Shown piece after piece: positions 17,917-27,811 of a stretch of 45,542 bases of DNA (positions are counted from its first letter, which is position 1; every line of letters starts with the position of its first letter). The position numbers and the translations under genes are program-made. Source of the DNA: an uncultured Pelagibacteraceae bacterium (GTDB taxonomy: Bacteria > Pseudomonadota > Alphaproteobacteria > Pelagibacterales > Pelagibacteraceae). The DNA is taken from NCBI GenBank assembly GCA_902509725.1, contig CABWYI010000002.1, positions 1 through 45,542 on the forward strand. Direction: 5' to 3'. Under the pieces are notes generated by a model. The model saw only the letters and a program-made list of their open reading frames with translations, made no database searches and had not been told where the DNA came from.

Positions 17917-19688
17917 CTTTTTTAAAAAATTTTTTCTTTCTATAAGTTTTTTTCTTAAATATTTTTTTCTCCTTAATATTTATAATATTATCACCTTTCT
18001 TCTGCATATCTAATTTTTTAAGTTTCTCAAAATGTTCGATTAATTCAATTGTTTTTTTTTGATTTGTTTTTAATATCAATAATATATTCGGGAATTATTA
18101 AGCTAGTATCACTTATAATATCAATCTTCATTTTGTTTTTTTTTTCTGAGTGGGTTAAATCTTCAATAAAATTTTCTTTTAAAAAATCTGATATTTTTTT
18201 ACAAACTTTAATTTCTACAAATTTAGCTTTATTCAATATTGCTTTTAGCTCAACAAGTTTTAGTAGTTTTTGTGCAAAAGACTCATCTGTCAAATTAACT
18301 TTCCATTTAACAGCACTTTCCCTTAGTCTTTGTCTTGACATTTCTAAAAGTCCAAAATTACTAATTCTACCAATTTGGATACGAGCCCTGTCAGTCCGAC
18401 ATTTTTCTTTTAGTTTTCTTTCAACCAATCTTCTATTCCCATAACTTAACATATCTATAAAATCTATTATAATCAGACCTGATAAATCTCTTATCTTGAT
18501 TTGCCTTGCAATCTCATCTGCTGCCTCTAAATTTGTATCGAGTGCTGTGCTCTCGACATTTTTTTGTTTAATTGAGCTCCCAGAGTTTATATCAATTGAG
18601 ACAAGAGCTTCCGTTGGATTTATTACCAAGTATCCTCCAGAATTTAATTTAATTTCTGACTCAAATATTTGATTTAATTTTTGTTCTATACGCTCTTCTA
18701 TAAACAAAGGTATTCTTCCTCTATATTTTTTCACTCTTTTTACATGTAAAGGCATCATTAATTTCATATAATTTTGAGCTTTCTTATATCCATCATTACC
18801 TTCAATAATTATATTTTTTGTAGCTTCGTCATACATATCTCTCAAAGTTCTTTTAATAATTTCGCTTTCCTGATGGATTAAAGATGGTGCAATCGAATTT
18901 ATTGCGTTTGTCTTTATTTGATTCCATGTATTTATTAGCGTAGTTAAATCATGATTTATTTCATTTTTGGTTTTATTACTTCCTGCAGTTCTCACTATCA
19001 GTCCCATCTCTTTAGGTATTTCTATTTCATTTAATATTGTTCTTATCTTTCTTCTATCTATAGGATTAAAAATTTTTCTTGATATACCACCACCTTTGGG
19101 AGTATTGGGCATCAAAACAATATATTTTCCTGCAATTGAAATAAAAGTACTTAACGCTGCACCCTTTTGCCCTCTTTCATCTTTTAAAACTTGAACAAGA
19201 ATAACTTGATTTGGCTTTATGACTTCTTGAATCTTGTATCTTTTAAATCTATATCTATTTTCAGTTTTTTTATTACCTGAATTTTCTTCAGTATCTTTGT
19301 CTGCCGCTTCTTTTTTTTCTATAGGATCGTCAGTTTCTAATTTTCCTTCTGCAAGATTTTCTTCTTCTAAAGCCTCAACTTGTTTAGAAAGTTCCTCCCT
19401 TACTTTTTCTTCTTCTTTTTTAATAATTTGAAGGTCACTCTTAGGTATTTGATAATAGTCGGACTGAATATCGTTAAAAGATAAGAACCCATGTCTTTCT
19501 CTTCCAAAATCTATGAAAGCAGCTTGTAAGGAAGGTTCAATACGACTTACTTTTCCTAAGTAAATATTATTTTTTATTAAATTATTTTTGATCCCTTCAT
19601 ACTCATAATCCTCGATATTTTCCCCAGATTTGAGAACAACCCTTGTTTCATTGGGATGCGATGCATCAATGTATAAATTTTTTTCCAT
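17909..19688 (-). CDS. rng: Ribonuclease E/G family endoribonuclease, with a frameshift near its C-terminus
   Basis: Endonuclease for rRNA maturation and mRNA decay. The main frame covers 19688-18045 (547 residues): an S1 domain (about 35-190) with an acidic insertion (about 90-140), then the DNase I-like catalytic domain. Asp366 (SIDINSG) and Asp409 (IIDFIDM) match the metal-binding Asp pair of RNase E. The cysteine Zn-link expected after MSRQRL (about 455) is absent. Deleting one A of the nine-A run (T-run at 18052-18060 on the plus strand) opens the frame to a stop at 17909, adding about 46 residues ending in a lysine-rich tail. Full length would be 592. The symbol could equally be rne. 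Confidence 0.85.
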
Positions 19689-19782
19689 AATTTGTGATTT
19701 AATTGTTTCATTTTATTTTAATAAATTTTGTATAATTATTCTGCCTTATCTTTACCAAATTCCAATATATAATGGAAACAAA

Positions 19783-22119
19783 ATGAGAAAACATTTAAAA
19801 AATATTTTTTTGGTTATTACAGTCAGTTTTTTGTTACTATCAATCATTTTATTTAGCATTTTATGGACTTTTTCTAACAATATCCCTGATTATAAATTTT
19901 TAAAGAATTACAAACCTCCAGTTTCAAGCAAAGTTTATTCTGGTAATGGTGACTTAGTAGCTGACTTTTCAAAAGAAAAAAGAATTTTTGTGCCTTATAA
20001 CTCAATTCCTGAGAACGTAATAAACTCATTTTTGTCTGCAGAAGATAAGAACTTTTTTTCACACCCTGGAGTAGATGCTAAAGGAGTTTTAAGGGCTGTT
20101 ATAAATAATATAAAAAATATAATGAGCTCAAAAAGGCTTGAGGGAGCATCAACAATTACCCAGCAAGTAGCTAAAAATTTTTTATTAAATAATGAGGTTT
20201 CTATAAATAGAAAAATTAAAGAGGCAATACTAGCCTTTAGAATTGAAAGGGCACTATCAAAAGAAAGAATACTAGAACTGTACCTTAACCAAATTTATCT
20301 CGGCAGTGGATCCTATGGAGTGGCAGCAGCAAGCTTAGAATATTTCGATAAATCTATAAAAGATCTTGATTATGCTGAGGCTGCATTACTGGCTGCATTA
20401 CCTAAAGCTCCTAGCAAATATAATCCATATAGAGATATCAAGTTAGCAAAGTTTAGAAGAGATTTAGTTTTAAAAAATCTTCTTGATAATAATTTTATAA
20501 AAGATGAGGATTTTAAAAATTTTAAAGAAAAGGATATTAACTTAAAAAAAAAAAAAAAAGTTTTTTTAGAGGACTCCCAATATTACATTGAAGATGTAAG
20601 AAAAAATATAATTGAATTATTAACATATGAAAAAGTTTACAAGCAAGGGTTTAATATTAATACACCAATTAATTTGGAACTTCAAAAAATTGCAACCAAT
20701 TCATTAAGAAACGGTTTAATTTCGTATGATAAAAGAAAAGGATGGAGAGGCGTTATTGCAAATAAAAAGTATACTAAAAATTGGAGTCAGGATTTAGAAA
20801 AATTTGAATTAGAAAAATCAATTAATTGGGAAATTGCGATAATTAAAGATATAGAAAAATTTTCAGCAACAATAGAAACAATTAATAAACAAGAAGGTAT
20901 TATTGAGTATAATGATATTACTTGGACAAAAAAAGAGTTTGATCAATTATTTGAAATTGGAGATATAATTCACGTAAAAAAAATAGAGAGCAACAGATAT
21001 AGTTTAAAGCAAATACCTAAAATTAATGGTGGCGTTGTTGTTATGGATCCTTACACAGGAAGAGTTTTAGCTTTAAGTGGAGGATTTAGTTTTAAAAATA
21101 GTGAATTTAATAGAGCCTCACAAGCTTTTCGACAACCAGGATCTGCTTTTAAGCCATTTGTTTATGCATTAGCCCTAGAAAATGATTATACGCCCACCTC
21201 TTTAGTCTTAGACGCTCCTTTAGTTTTGGATCAAGGTTCAGATTTGAAAATGTGGAAACCTGAAAACTACGGAAAAAAATTTTATGGCCCCTCAACCCTC
21301 AGAGTTGGATTAGAAAAATCAAGAAACTTAATGACTGTGAGAATAGCACAAAAATTAGGTATAGATAAAATTACAAAATTTTCAAAAGAACTTGGTATTT
21401 ATGAAAATCCAGAAGAGCTGCTGTCGATTTCTCTTGGTTCTGCTGAAACTACTTTATTAAAATTAACATCTGCTTACTCAGCTTTTGTAAATGGAGGAAA
21501 ATTAGTTCAGCCGATATTGATAGATAGAATTCAAGACAGTGAGGGTAATACAATTATAAATAATGAAAAAAGAACTTGTGTAAACTGTAATGATATTTCA
21601 TTTACAAGTAAAGAATACCCGAAAATATCTGATAAATATAAAAAAGTTTTTTCTGATCAAACAGCCTATCAAATTTCTTCATTGTTAGAGGGAGTAATCC
21701 AGAGAGGTACAGGAAAAAAATTAAAAGATTTAAATTTAAATTTAGCTGGAAAAACAGGAACAACTAACGAAAACACAGATGCATGGTTTGTTGGTTTTAC
21801 TTCTAATATAGTGGTGGGTGTTTATGTTGGTATGGATAATCCCTCGCCACTAGGCAAATATGAAACTGGATCTAAGACCGCACTGCCAATTTTTAGAAGT
21901 TTTGTCGAAGCTGCAATAAAAAAATCAGACGCGAGACCATTTAAAGTACCAGATGGTATCGTGATGATGGTTGTTGATCCATCAACAGGCCAAAAAGCAA
22001 AATTTTCGTCAAAAGACACTATTCTTGAGGTATACAAAAGTAAAAATGTTATTGATGGTAAAATTCTTTATTCAAATAACAATAGATTAGACTCAAATAA
22101 TATATTAATGTTTTATTAA
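19783..22119 (+). CDS. mrcA: Penicillin-binding protein 1A (bifunctional glycosyltransferase/transpeptidase)
   Basis: A class A PBP that polymerises and cross-links peptidoglycan. The 778 residues include an N-terminal membrane anchor (about 8-30) and a glycosyltransferase domain with Glu87 in SAEDKNFFSHPG and the TITQQVAKN motif. The transpeptidase has Ser454-x-x-Lys457 (GSAFKP), Ser513-Arg-Asn515 and Lys657-Thr-Gly. I chose ATG 19783 because it leads directly into the membrane anchor. A TATAAT at 19731-19736 may be its -10 box. The stop overlaps the ATG of prfB by one base. Confidence 0.95.
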   Translation: MRKHLKNIFLVITVSFLLLSIILFSILWTFSNNIPDYKFLKNYKPPVSSKVYSGNGDLVADFSKEKRIFVPYNSIPENVINSFLSAEDKNFFSHPGVDAKGVLRAVINNIKNIMSSKRLEGASTITQQVAKNFLLNNEVSINRKIKEAILAFRIERALSKERILELYLNQIYLGSGSYGVAAASLEYFDKSIKDLDYAEAALLAALPKAPSKYNPYRDIKLAKFRRDLVLKNLLDNNFIKDEDFKNFKEKDINLKKKKKVFLEDSQYYIEDVRKNIIELLTYEKVYKQGFNINTPINLELQKIATNSLRNGLISYDKRKGWRGVIANKKYTKNWSQDLEKFELEKSINWEIAIIKDIEKFSATIETINKQEGIIEYNDITWTKKEFDQLFEIGDIIHVKKIESNRYSLKQIPKINGGVVVMDPYTGRVLALSGGFSFKNSEFNRASQAFRQPGSAFKPFVYALALENDYTPTSLVLDAPLVLDQGSDLKMWKPENYGKKFYGPSTLRVGLEKSRNLMTVRIAQKLGIDKITKFSKELGIYENPEELLSISLGSAETTLLKLTSAYSAFVNGGKLVQPILIDRIQDSEGNTIINNEKRTCVNCNDISFTSKEYPKISDKYKKVFSDQTAYQISSLLEGVIQRGTGKKLKDLNLNLAGKTGTTNENTDAWFVGFTSNIVVGVYVGMDNPSPLGKYETGSKTALPIFRSFVEAAIKKSDARPFKVPDGIVMMVVDPSTGQKAKFSSKDTILEVYKSKNVIDGKILYSNNNRLDSNNILMFY

Positions 22120-23214
22120 TGGATACTAAATATATAGATTTTAAAAAAGAAATTGAAAAGATCAATCAAAGAGTAAAGGAGTATCTTTGAAAAAAACAAA
22201 GTATATTCCCAATTAGAAAATCATAATAAAAAAATGCTTGATGCTAATTTTTGGCAAGATAAATCAAGCTCAAAAAAAATAATAAAAGAAAAAAAATTAT
22301 TCGAAGATTTGATTAATTCGTTTGAAAATTCAATAAGTAAATTAAATGATTTAGATGATTTGATGGAGCTTGCTGTAGAGGAAGGTAATACAAATATACA
22401 AAATGAAGTTTTAAGCAGTATAAAAAATTTAAGATCTTTAGTTAAAAAAAATGAGATTAATTGCTTTTTATCAAATGAGGCAGATTCACTTGATTGTTAT
22501 ATTGAAATTCACGCAGGTGCTGGAGGAACTGAGAGTCAGGATTGGGCAGATATGTTAAGAAGAATGTATTTGAAATGGTCTTTAAATAAGAATTTTAAAT
22601 CAAGTTTAATTAGTGAACACACGGGTGAAGAAGCTGGAATTAAGTCTTCCACAATAAGAATAGATGGTGATTATGTTTTTGGTTGGCTTAAAAAAGAGTC
22701 CGGAATACATAGATTAGTTAGAATTTCTCCTTTTGACTCTGGTGCGAGAAGACACACAAGCTTTGCTAGTGTTTGGGTCTATCCTGTGGTTGATGAAAAT
22801 ATTAAAGTAGAGATATTAGAAAAAGATTTAAGAATAGACACATATCGATCAAGTGGAGCAGGTGGCCAGCACGTTAACACCACTGATAGTGCTGTTAGAA
22901 TCACTCATTTACCTTCAAAAATAGTTGTTCAATGTCAAAACGAGAGATCACAACATAAAAATAAAGAGACCTGTATGAATATGTTAAAGGCTAGATTGTA
23001 CGATTTTAAGATAAAGAAAAAAGAGGAAGAAAGTCAAAATTTAGAATCTTCAAAATCTGAAATTGGCTGGGGCCACCAAATAAGATCATATGTTTTACAA
23101 CCTTATAGACTTGTAAAAGATAATAGAACTAATTTTGAAAGCTCAAGCCCAGACAAAGTTTTAGATGGGGAAATAGACAATTTTTTGGAACAATCATTAT
23201 ATCAAATTAAATGA
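22119..23214 (+). CDS. prfB: Peptide chain release factor 2, with programmed +1 frameshift
   Basis: RF2 reads UAA and UGA. The first frame is 23 codons from ATG 22119 and ends at CTT TGA (22185-22190). Skipping the T at 22188 continues as Glu-Lys-Asn for a total of 364 residues, the family length. GGQ is at 248-250 (SSGAGGQHVN). The interruption is the classic autoregulatory site: low RF2 lets ribosomes pause at UGA and slip +1 from CUU. GGAG at 22178-22181 with three bases before CTT acts as the internal Shine-Dalgarno. The gene shares one base with mrcA and overlaps the AsmA-like gene by 4. Confidence 0.95.
22178..22190 (+). promoter_or_regulatory. RF2 programmed frameshift site
   Basis: Internal Shine-Dalgarno GGAG, a TAT spacer codon, slippery CTT and in-frame TGA followed by A. 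Spacing matches the known prfB signal, although E. coli has C after TGA and a stronger AGGGGG. Confidence 0.92.
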
Positions 23215-25392
23215 AAATAATTTTTAGAATATTCTTAGTTTTATTTTTTACTTTAATTATTTTGATATCTTATTTAAGCTTTGTGGGAGTCGAGACTGAT
23301 AAATTTAATAATCAAATCTCTAAAAGATTAAATAATATTAATGACAATTTAGAAATAGATTTAAAAAAAATTTATTTGGTTTTTGATCCATTTAATTTTA
23401 AACTAGATGTAAAAACAATAGGTCCAAAATTAAAAAGTGGAAAACAAATTATAGAAATTGAAAGTATAAAAACACAAATATCTTTAAGATCATTTTTTGA
23501 AAATGAATTCTCAATAGAAAATCTCGATATTTCAACAAAGTCGATGAAAATAAAAGAGACTATTTCTTTTTTGAGATCGTTAAAAGATAGTCCTCAGTTA
23601 TTTATTTTGGAAAAAATTATTAAAAATGGTTACATTATATCAAATTTTAAATTGGAATTTGATTCCAATGGAAACATAAAAAAAAATTATATCATTAATG
23701 GTTTTATTAAAGACACTAAATTAAGTCTTATAAAAAAATATAAAATAGAAAAAATTAAACTTTGATTTTAACTATGGAGAGAATAACTTAACTATTTTCG
23801 ATACAAGTCTCTTATTAAATAATTTATCTTTAAATTCAAAAAAATTAATTATTAAAAAATTTAAAAATGATTTTATTTTTCAGGGTAATTTAGAGCATAA
23901 AAATATTAATTTAGATAAAAGAAATCTAGAGCTATTTTTGAAACCAATTTTACCCAATATTAAGGTAAAAGAATTTATTTTTAACTCAAAAAGTGATTTT
24001 TCCTTTAAATTAAACAATAGATATAAAATTAGAGATTTGCATGTAATTTCAAAAACGAAAATTGAAAAAATTTCGTTAATAAATGAATTAGATTTAGATA
24101 ATGTTTTTCCTAAAATTAATAAAGAGATTAATTTATTAAATAACGAACTAAATATAAATTATAAAAAAAATTTTTTAAATATTGATGGTAGTGGAAATGT
24201 TTTGTTTCAAAATAATAAAGATAAGATTTCATATCAAATAGATAAAAAAAAAGATCAAATTAAATTTTCAGTTTCATTGAATATAAAGGATAACCCTGTT
24301 ATTTTAAATTTTCTAAATTTTGAAAAAGAAAAAAATAAAGAAGCAATTTTAAAATTAAAAGGTGTAAAAAAAAAAAATCAACTTTTAATCAATTTATTGT
24401 CGCTAAAAGAGAGCGATAATTTGATGCAAATTAAAAATCTTATATTAGATCAGAATTCAAAAATTAAAAATTTTACTCAACTAAAACTTAATTATACTGA
24501 CAAAATAGATAAAAAAAACTTCATAAATCTAGATAGAAAAAATAAAGAATACTTTATCAAAGGTTCTTTTTTCAATGGAGGTACTCTAATTGATGAATTA
24601 CTGAATAATGAAAAAAAAGAGCCAATTTTTAATATTAATAGCAAAATCAATATTGATATCGATGAAGTTTATGTTGATGATGTTTATAGTTTAAAAGATT
24701 TATCTGGATCTTTATTTCTGAAGTCTCAAGAAATTAAAAAAGCTGATTTGAGAGGACTTTTCTCTGATTATAAAAAGATGAAATTTACCGTAAATTCAAA
24801 TGATAATGAAAAAATAACAACTTTATATGTTGATAATGCTGAACCAATTATAAAAAAATATAAGTTTATAAAAGGTTTTGAAGAAGGTTCTCTTGATTAT
24901 TATAGTTTAAATAAGAATGGAAAATCGATTTCCACATTAAAAATATATGACTTTAAATTAAAAGAAGTACCTGTCCTTACAAAAATTTTAACTCTTGCTT
25001 CTCTCCAAGGAATTGCTGATATCCTTTCAGGAGAAGGAATTAGATTTAATGAATTTGAAATGAACTTTAATACAAAAAAAAATTTAATGACAATAGATGA
25101 AATTTACGCAATAGGACCAGCTATTTCAATTTTAATGGAAGGTTATGTGGAAAAAAATGAATTGGTAAGTTTGCGTGGAACACTAGTTCCAGCAACAACA
25201 ATAAATAAAGCGATAGGATCAATACCAGTTTTAGGAAAAATACTTGTTGGTACAAAAACTGGAGAAGGAGTTTTTGGTGTAAGTTTCAAAATTAAAGGAC
25301 CACCAAAAAAATTAGAGACGACTGTAAATCCAATCAAAACCTTAACCCCAAGATTTATAACAAGAACACTTGAGAAAATTAAAAAAAATTAA
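23211..25392 (+). CDS. AsmA-like / DUF3971-type envelope protein, interrupted by a frameshift
   Basis: The first frame (23211-23765) has an N-terminal membrane anchor (about residues 2-25) and ends at TGA. The second frame carries on with no stop from 23749 to 25392. Dropping one A from the six-A run at 23749-23754 joins them as IEKLNFDFNYGENN, giving a 726-residue protein. The last 130 residues match the AsmA-like C-terminal domain: LTKILTLASLQGIADILSG, then AIGPAISI, GSIPVLGKIL, GEGVFGVSFKIKGP. Such proteins span the periplasm and are implicated in lipid transport to the outer membrane. The site also contains CTT TGA as in prfB just upstream, but without an internal Shine-Dalgarno. Its end overlaps tyrS by TTAA. 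Confidence 0.75.
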
Positions 25393-26618
25393 TAGATTTC
25401 TATTTTAATATGTCTTTTTTTTCCAACTGAGAGCTTAAGATAATCATTATTGAAGAATTTTTTTGTTACAATTAATTTTTCATCTATTATTAATTCATCA
25501 TTAATTTTAATAGCATTTCCTTTTATTAATCTTCTAATTTCGCTTTTTGACTTTTCAAGCTTTGATAAAATAATTAACTCTATTATATTCATTTTCTTGT
25601 CTAAAAAATTTTTTTTAATTTTTTCAGTTGGTAAATTTGAGCCTAATGATTTTCCTGAAAATGCTTCGTTTGCGGCTTGTGCTGAATTTTCAGCAGCTTT
25701 TCTTCCATGAAGCATGCTAGCTGCTTCATTTGCTAATAAGATTTTAAGACTATTTATATCTCTACTTTTCAAGTCTTCAATTTCATCAATTTCTAGATCT
25801 GTAAAAAACTTTAAAAATTTTATTACATCCCTATCATCTGTATTACGCCAAAATTGCCAATAGTCATAAGCTGAAAGTAATTTGTTATCTAACCATATAG
25901 CACCACTTTCTGTTTTACCCATTTTAGCACCCGATGCCAAAGTGATTAGAGGAGTTGTGAGTCCAAAACATTCTTTATTTGAAAATCTTTTTATAAGATC
26001 TACTCCGTTTACAATATTTCCCCATTGATCGGAGCCACCTATCTGTAAAACGCATTTTTGTTTTTTATGAAGTTCCAAAAAGTCATAAGCTTGCAAAATC
26101 ATATAATTAAACTCCATATAGCTTAAAGATTGCTCTCTTTCTAATCTCAATTTTACACTTTCAAAAGTTAACATTTTATTAATTGTAAAATGTTTTCCAA
26201 TTTCTCTCAAAAAAGAAATATAATTAAGTCCTTTTAACCATGAATAGTTGTTAACAAATATAGGTTTAGTTTTTGGATCATCACTTTTTAAATATTTTTT
26301 GAGTATTTTTTCAATATTCTTGATATTTTTATCTATTTCTTTTTCAGTAAGTATTTTTCGAGTCTTATCTTTTCCTGATGGATCACCTATTCTTGTTGTT
26401 CCACCACCAATTAATACAATTGGCCTGTGACCATGTTTTTGCATTAACCTTAAACACATTATTTGAAGAAGGCTGCCCACATGTAAGCTCTCTGCGGTAC
26501 AGTCAAAACCTATGTATCCTTTAATATTTTCTTTCCCCAATAAATTTGACAATTCCAGCTCATTTGTACATTGATAGAAATAGCCTCTATCTTTAAATTC
26601 TTTTAAAAATTTATTCAT
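25389..26618 (-). CDS. tyrS: Tyrosyl-tRNA synthetase
   Basis: Class I synthetase, 409 residues from the ATG at 26618. A TTG six codons upstream is less likely. The HIGH-like box is HVGS near residue 48. KMSKS is represented by KMGKT (GAKMGKTESGAIW, about 225). The QIGGSDQWGN segment binds tyrosine and AMP, and the C-terminal 65 residues form an S4 RNA-binding domain (RRLIKGNAIKIN). It is transcribed alone and diverges from anmK across 47 bases. Confidence 0.95.
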   Translation of the reverse strand: MNKFLKEFKDRGYFYQCTNELELSNLLGKENIKGYIGFDCTAESLHVGSLLQIMCLRLMQKHGHRPIVLIGGGTTRIGDPSGKDKTRKILTEKEIDKNIKNIEKILKKYLKSDDPKTKPIFVNNYSWLKGLNYISFLREIGKHFTINKMLTFESVKLRLEREQSLSYMEFNYMILQAYDFLELHKKQKCVLQIGGSDQWGNIVNGVDLIKRFSNKECFGLTTPLITLASGAKMGKTESGAIWLDNKLLSAYDYWQFWRNTDDRDVIKFLKFFTDLEIDEIEDLKSRDINSLKILLANEAASMLHGRKAAENSAQAANEAFSGKSLGSNLPTEKIKKNFLDKKMNIIELIILSKLEKSKSEIRRLIKGNAIKINDELIIDEKLIVTKKFFNNDYLKLSVGKKRHIKIEIY

Positions 26619-26665
26619 GAATCTATACTTACACAATATACATTATTTAATAAAAAAAAATAAGA

Positions 26666-27811
26666 ATGGGCAAGATTTTCACAGCATTAGGTCTAATGAG
26701 CGGAACATCAATGGATGGCGTAGATGTATCAATAATTAAATCTGATGGTCATAGTCAATTTAGTAATATTTTAGATGATTATTATGAGTTTGATAATGAA
26801 CTCCATGAAAGACTTCTCAGTTTGAGAAACTCTATAACAACAAAAGAAAATTTAATTGAGTTTTCAAAAGAGCTTAAAATACTTGAGCGCGATCTTACAC
26901 TTTTTCATAGTGAAGTTGTTAATAAAACATCTTCAAAATTTATTGATAAAATAGATTTGGTTGGATTTCATGGGCAAACAATTTTCCACAATCCTGAAAT
27001 CAAAATTTCAAAACAACTTGGAGATGGAAATTTGTTATCTCAATTAACTCAAAAAAATGTTATATATAATTTTAGACAAAATGATCTTAAAAATGGAGGA
27101 CAGGGCGCTCCCTTGACACCTATTTTTCATAATTTGTTAGCAAACAATATTTTTAGTGAAAATAAAAATGAATTATTTAATATTATGAATATAGGTGGAA
27201 TTACAAATATAACTAAAACTGTAAAAAACCAAGAACTCTTGAGTAGTAGTTTTCAAGCTTTTGATATAGCCCCAGGTAATTGTTTGATAGATAATTGGAT
27301 TCAGAAAAATTCTGACAAAAAATATGATAAAGATGGAATGATCGCAAAATCTGGAAAAATTGATGAATTAATTTTAAATCAGGCTATAGAAAATTTTAAA
27401 CTTCATTCTTACGAAAAATCTTTAGACATAAAAGATTTTGACATCTCTTTTGCTAAAGGATTATCTCTGGAAGATGGTTGTGCAACTATCACAAATTTTA
27501 CTGCTTATTTAATTTCAGAAGGAATAAGATTCTTAAATAACAATAACTTAACAGATTATAAAAATATTTTAGTATGTGGGGGAGGAAGAAAAAATATCTA
27601 TTTAATGGAAACCATAAAGAGTTATTTGAAATATTCCAAAGATTTTAAAATTGAATCTATTGATACTTTTAATTTAGAAGGTGATTATATTGAGTCCCAG
27701 GCTTTTGGATATCTTGCTATAAGATCTTATCTAGGCTTACCAATTTCATTTCCAAATACTACAAGATGTAAAAAACCAACCTTAGGTGGAGTGCTAGTTA
27801 AAAATTTTTAA
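26666..27811 (+). CDS. anmK: Anhydro-N-acetylmuramic acid kinase
   Basis: Phosphorylates and opens 1,6-anhydro-MurNAc recovered from peptidoglycan turnover, feeding it back to wall synthesis. The 381 residues carry the kinase's N-terminal GLMSGTSMDGVDVSII. They also carry GFHGQTIFHNP (about 105), NIGGITNIT (about 175), the FDIAPGNCLIDNW segment and CGGGRKN (about 310). It commonly neighbours tyrS in proteobacteria, as here. Its end shares TTAA with the convergent hydrolase. Confidence 0.94.
   Translation: MGKIFTALGLMSGTSMDGVDVSIIKSDGHSQFSNILDDYYEFDNELHERLLSLRNSITTKENLIEFSKELKILERDLTLFHSEVVNKTSSKFIDKIDLVGFHGQTIFHNPEIKISKQLGDGNLLSQLTQKNVIYNFRQNDLKNGGQGAPLTPIFHNLLANNIFSENKNELFNIMNIGGITNITKTVKNQELLSSSFQAFDIAPGNCLIDNWIQKNSDKKYDKDGMIAKSGKIDELILNQAIENFKLHSYEKSLDIKDFDISFAKGLSLEDGCATITNFTAYLISEGIRFLNNNNLTDYKNILVCGGGRKNIYLMETIKSYLKYSKDFKIESIDTFNLEGDYIESQAFGYLAIRSYLGLPISFPNTTRCKKPTLGGVLVKNF

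Noticed and set aside
18049..18444. Plus-strand open frame with many Phe/Ser/Leu residues opposite the RNase gene
   Set aside because: It is the reverse image of a lysine-rich coding region with no recognisable domain or ribosome binding site.
19630..19782. Longer N-terminus for PBP1A from an upstream in-frame start
   Set aside because: The extra residues overlap the RNase gene start on the other strand and are not PBP-like. ATG 19783 leads directly into the membrane anchor.
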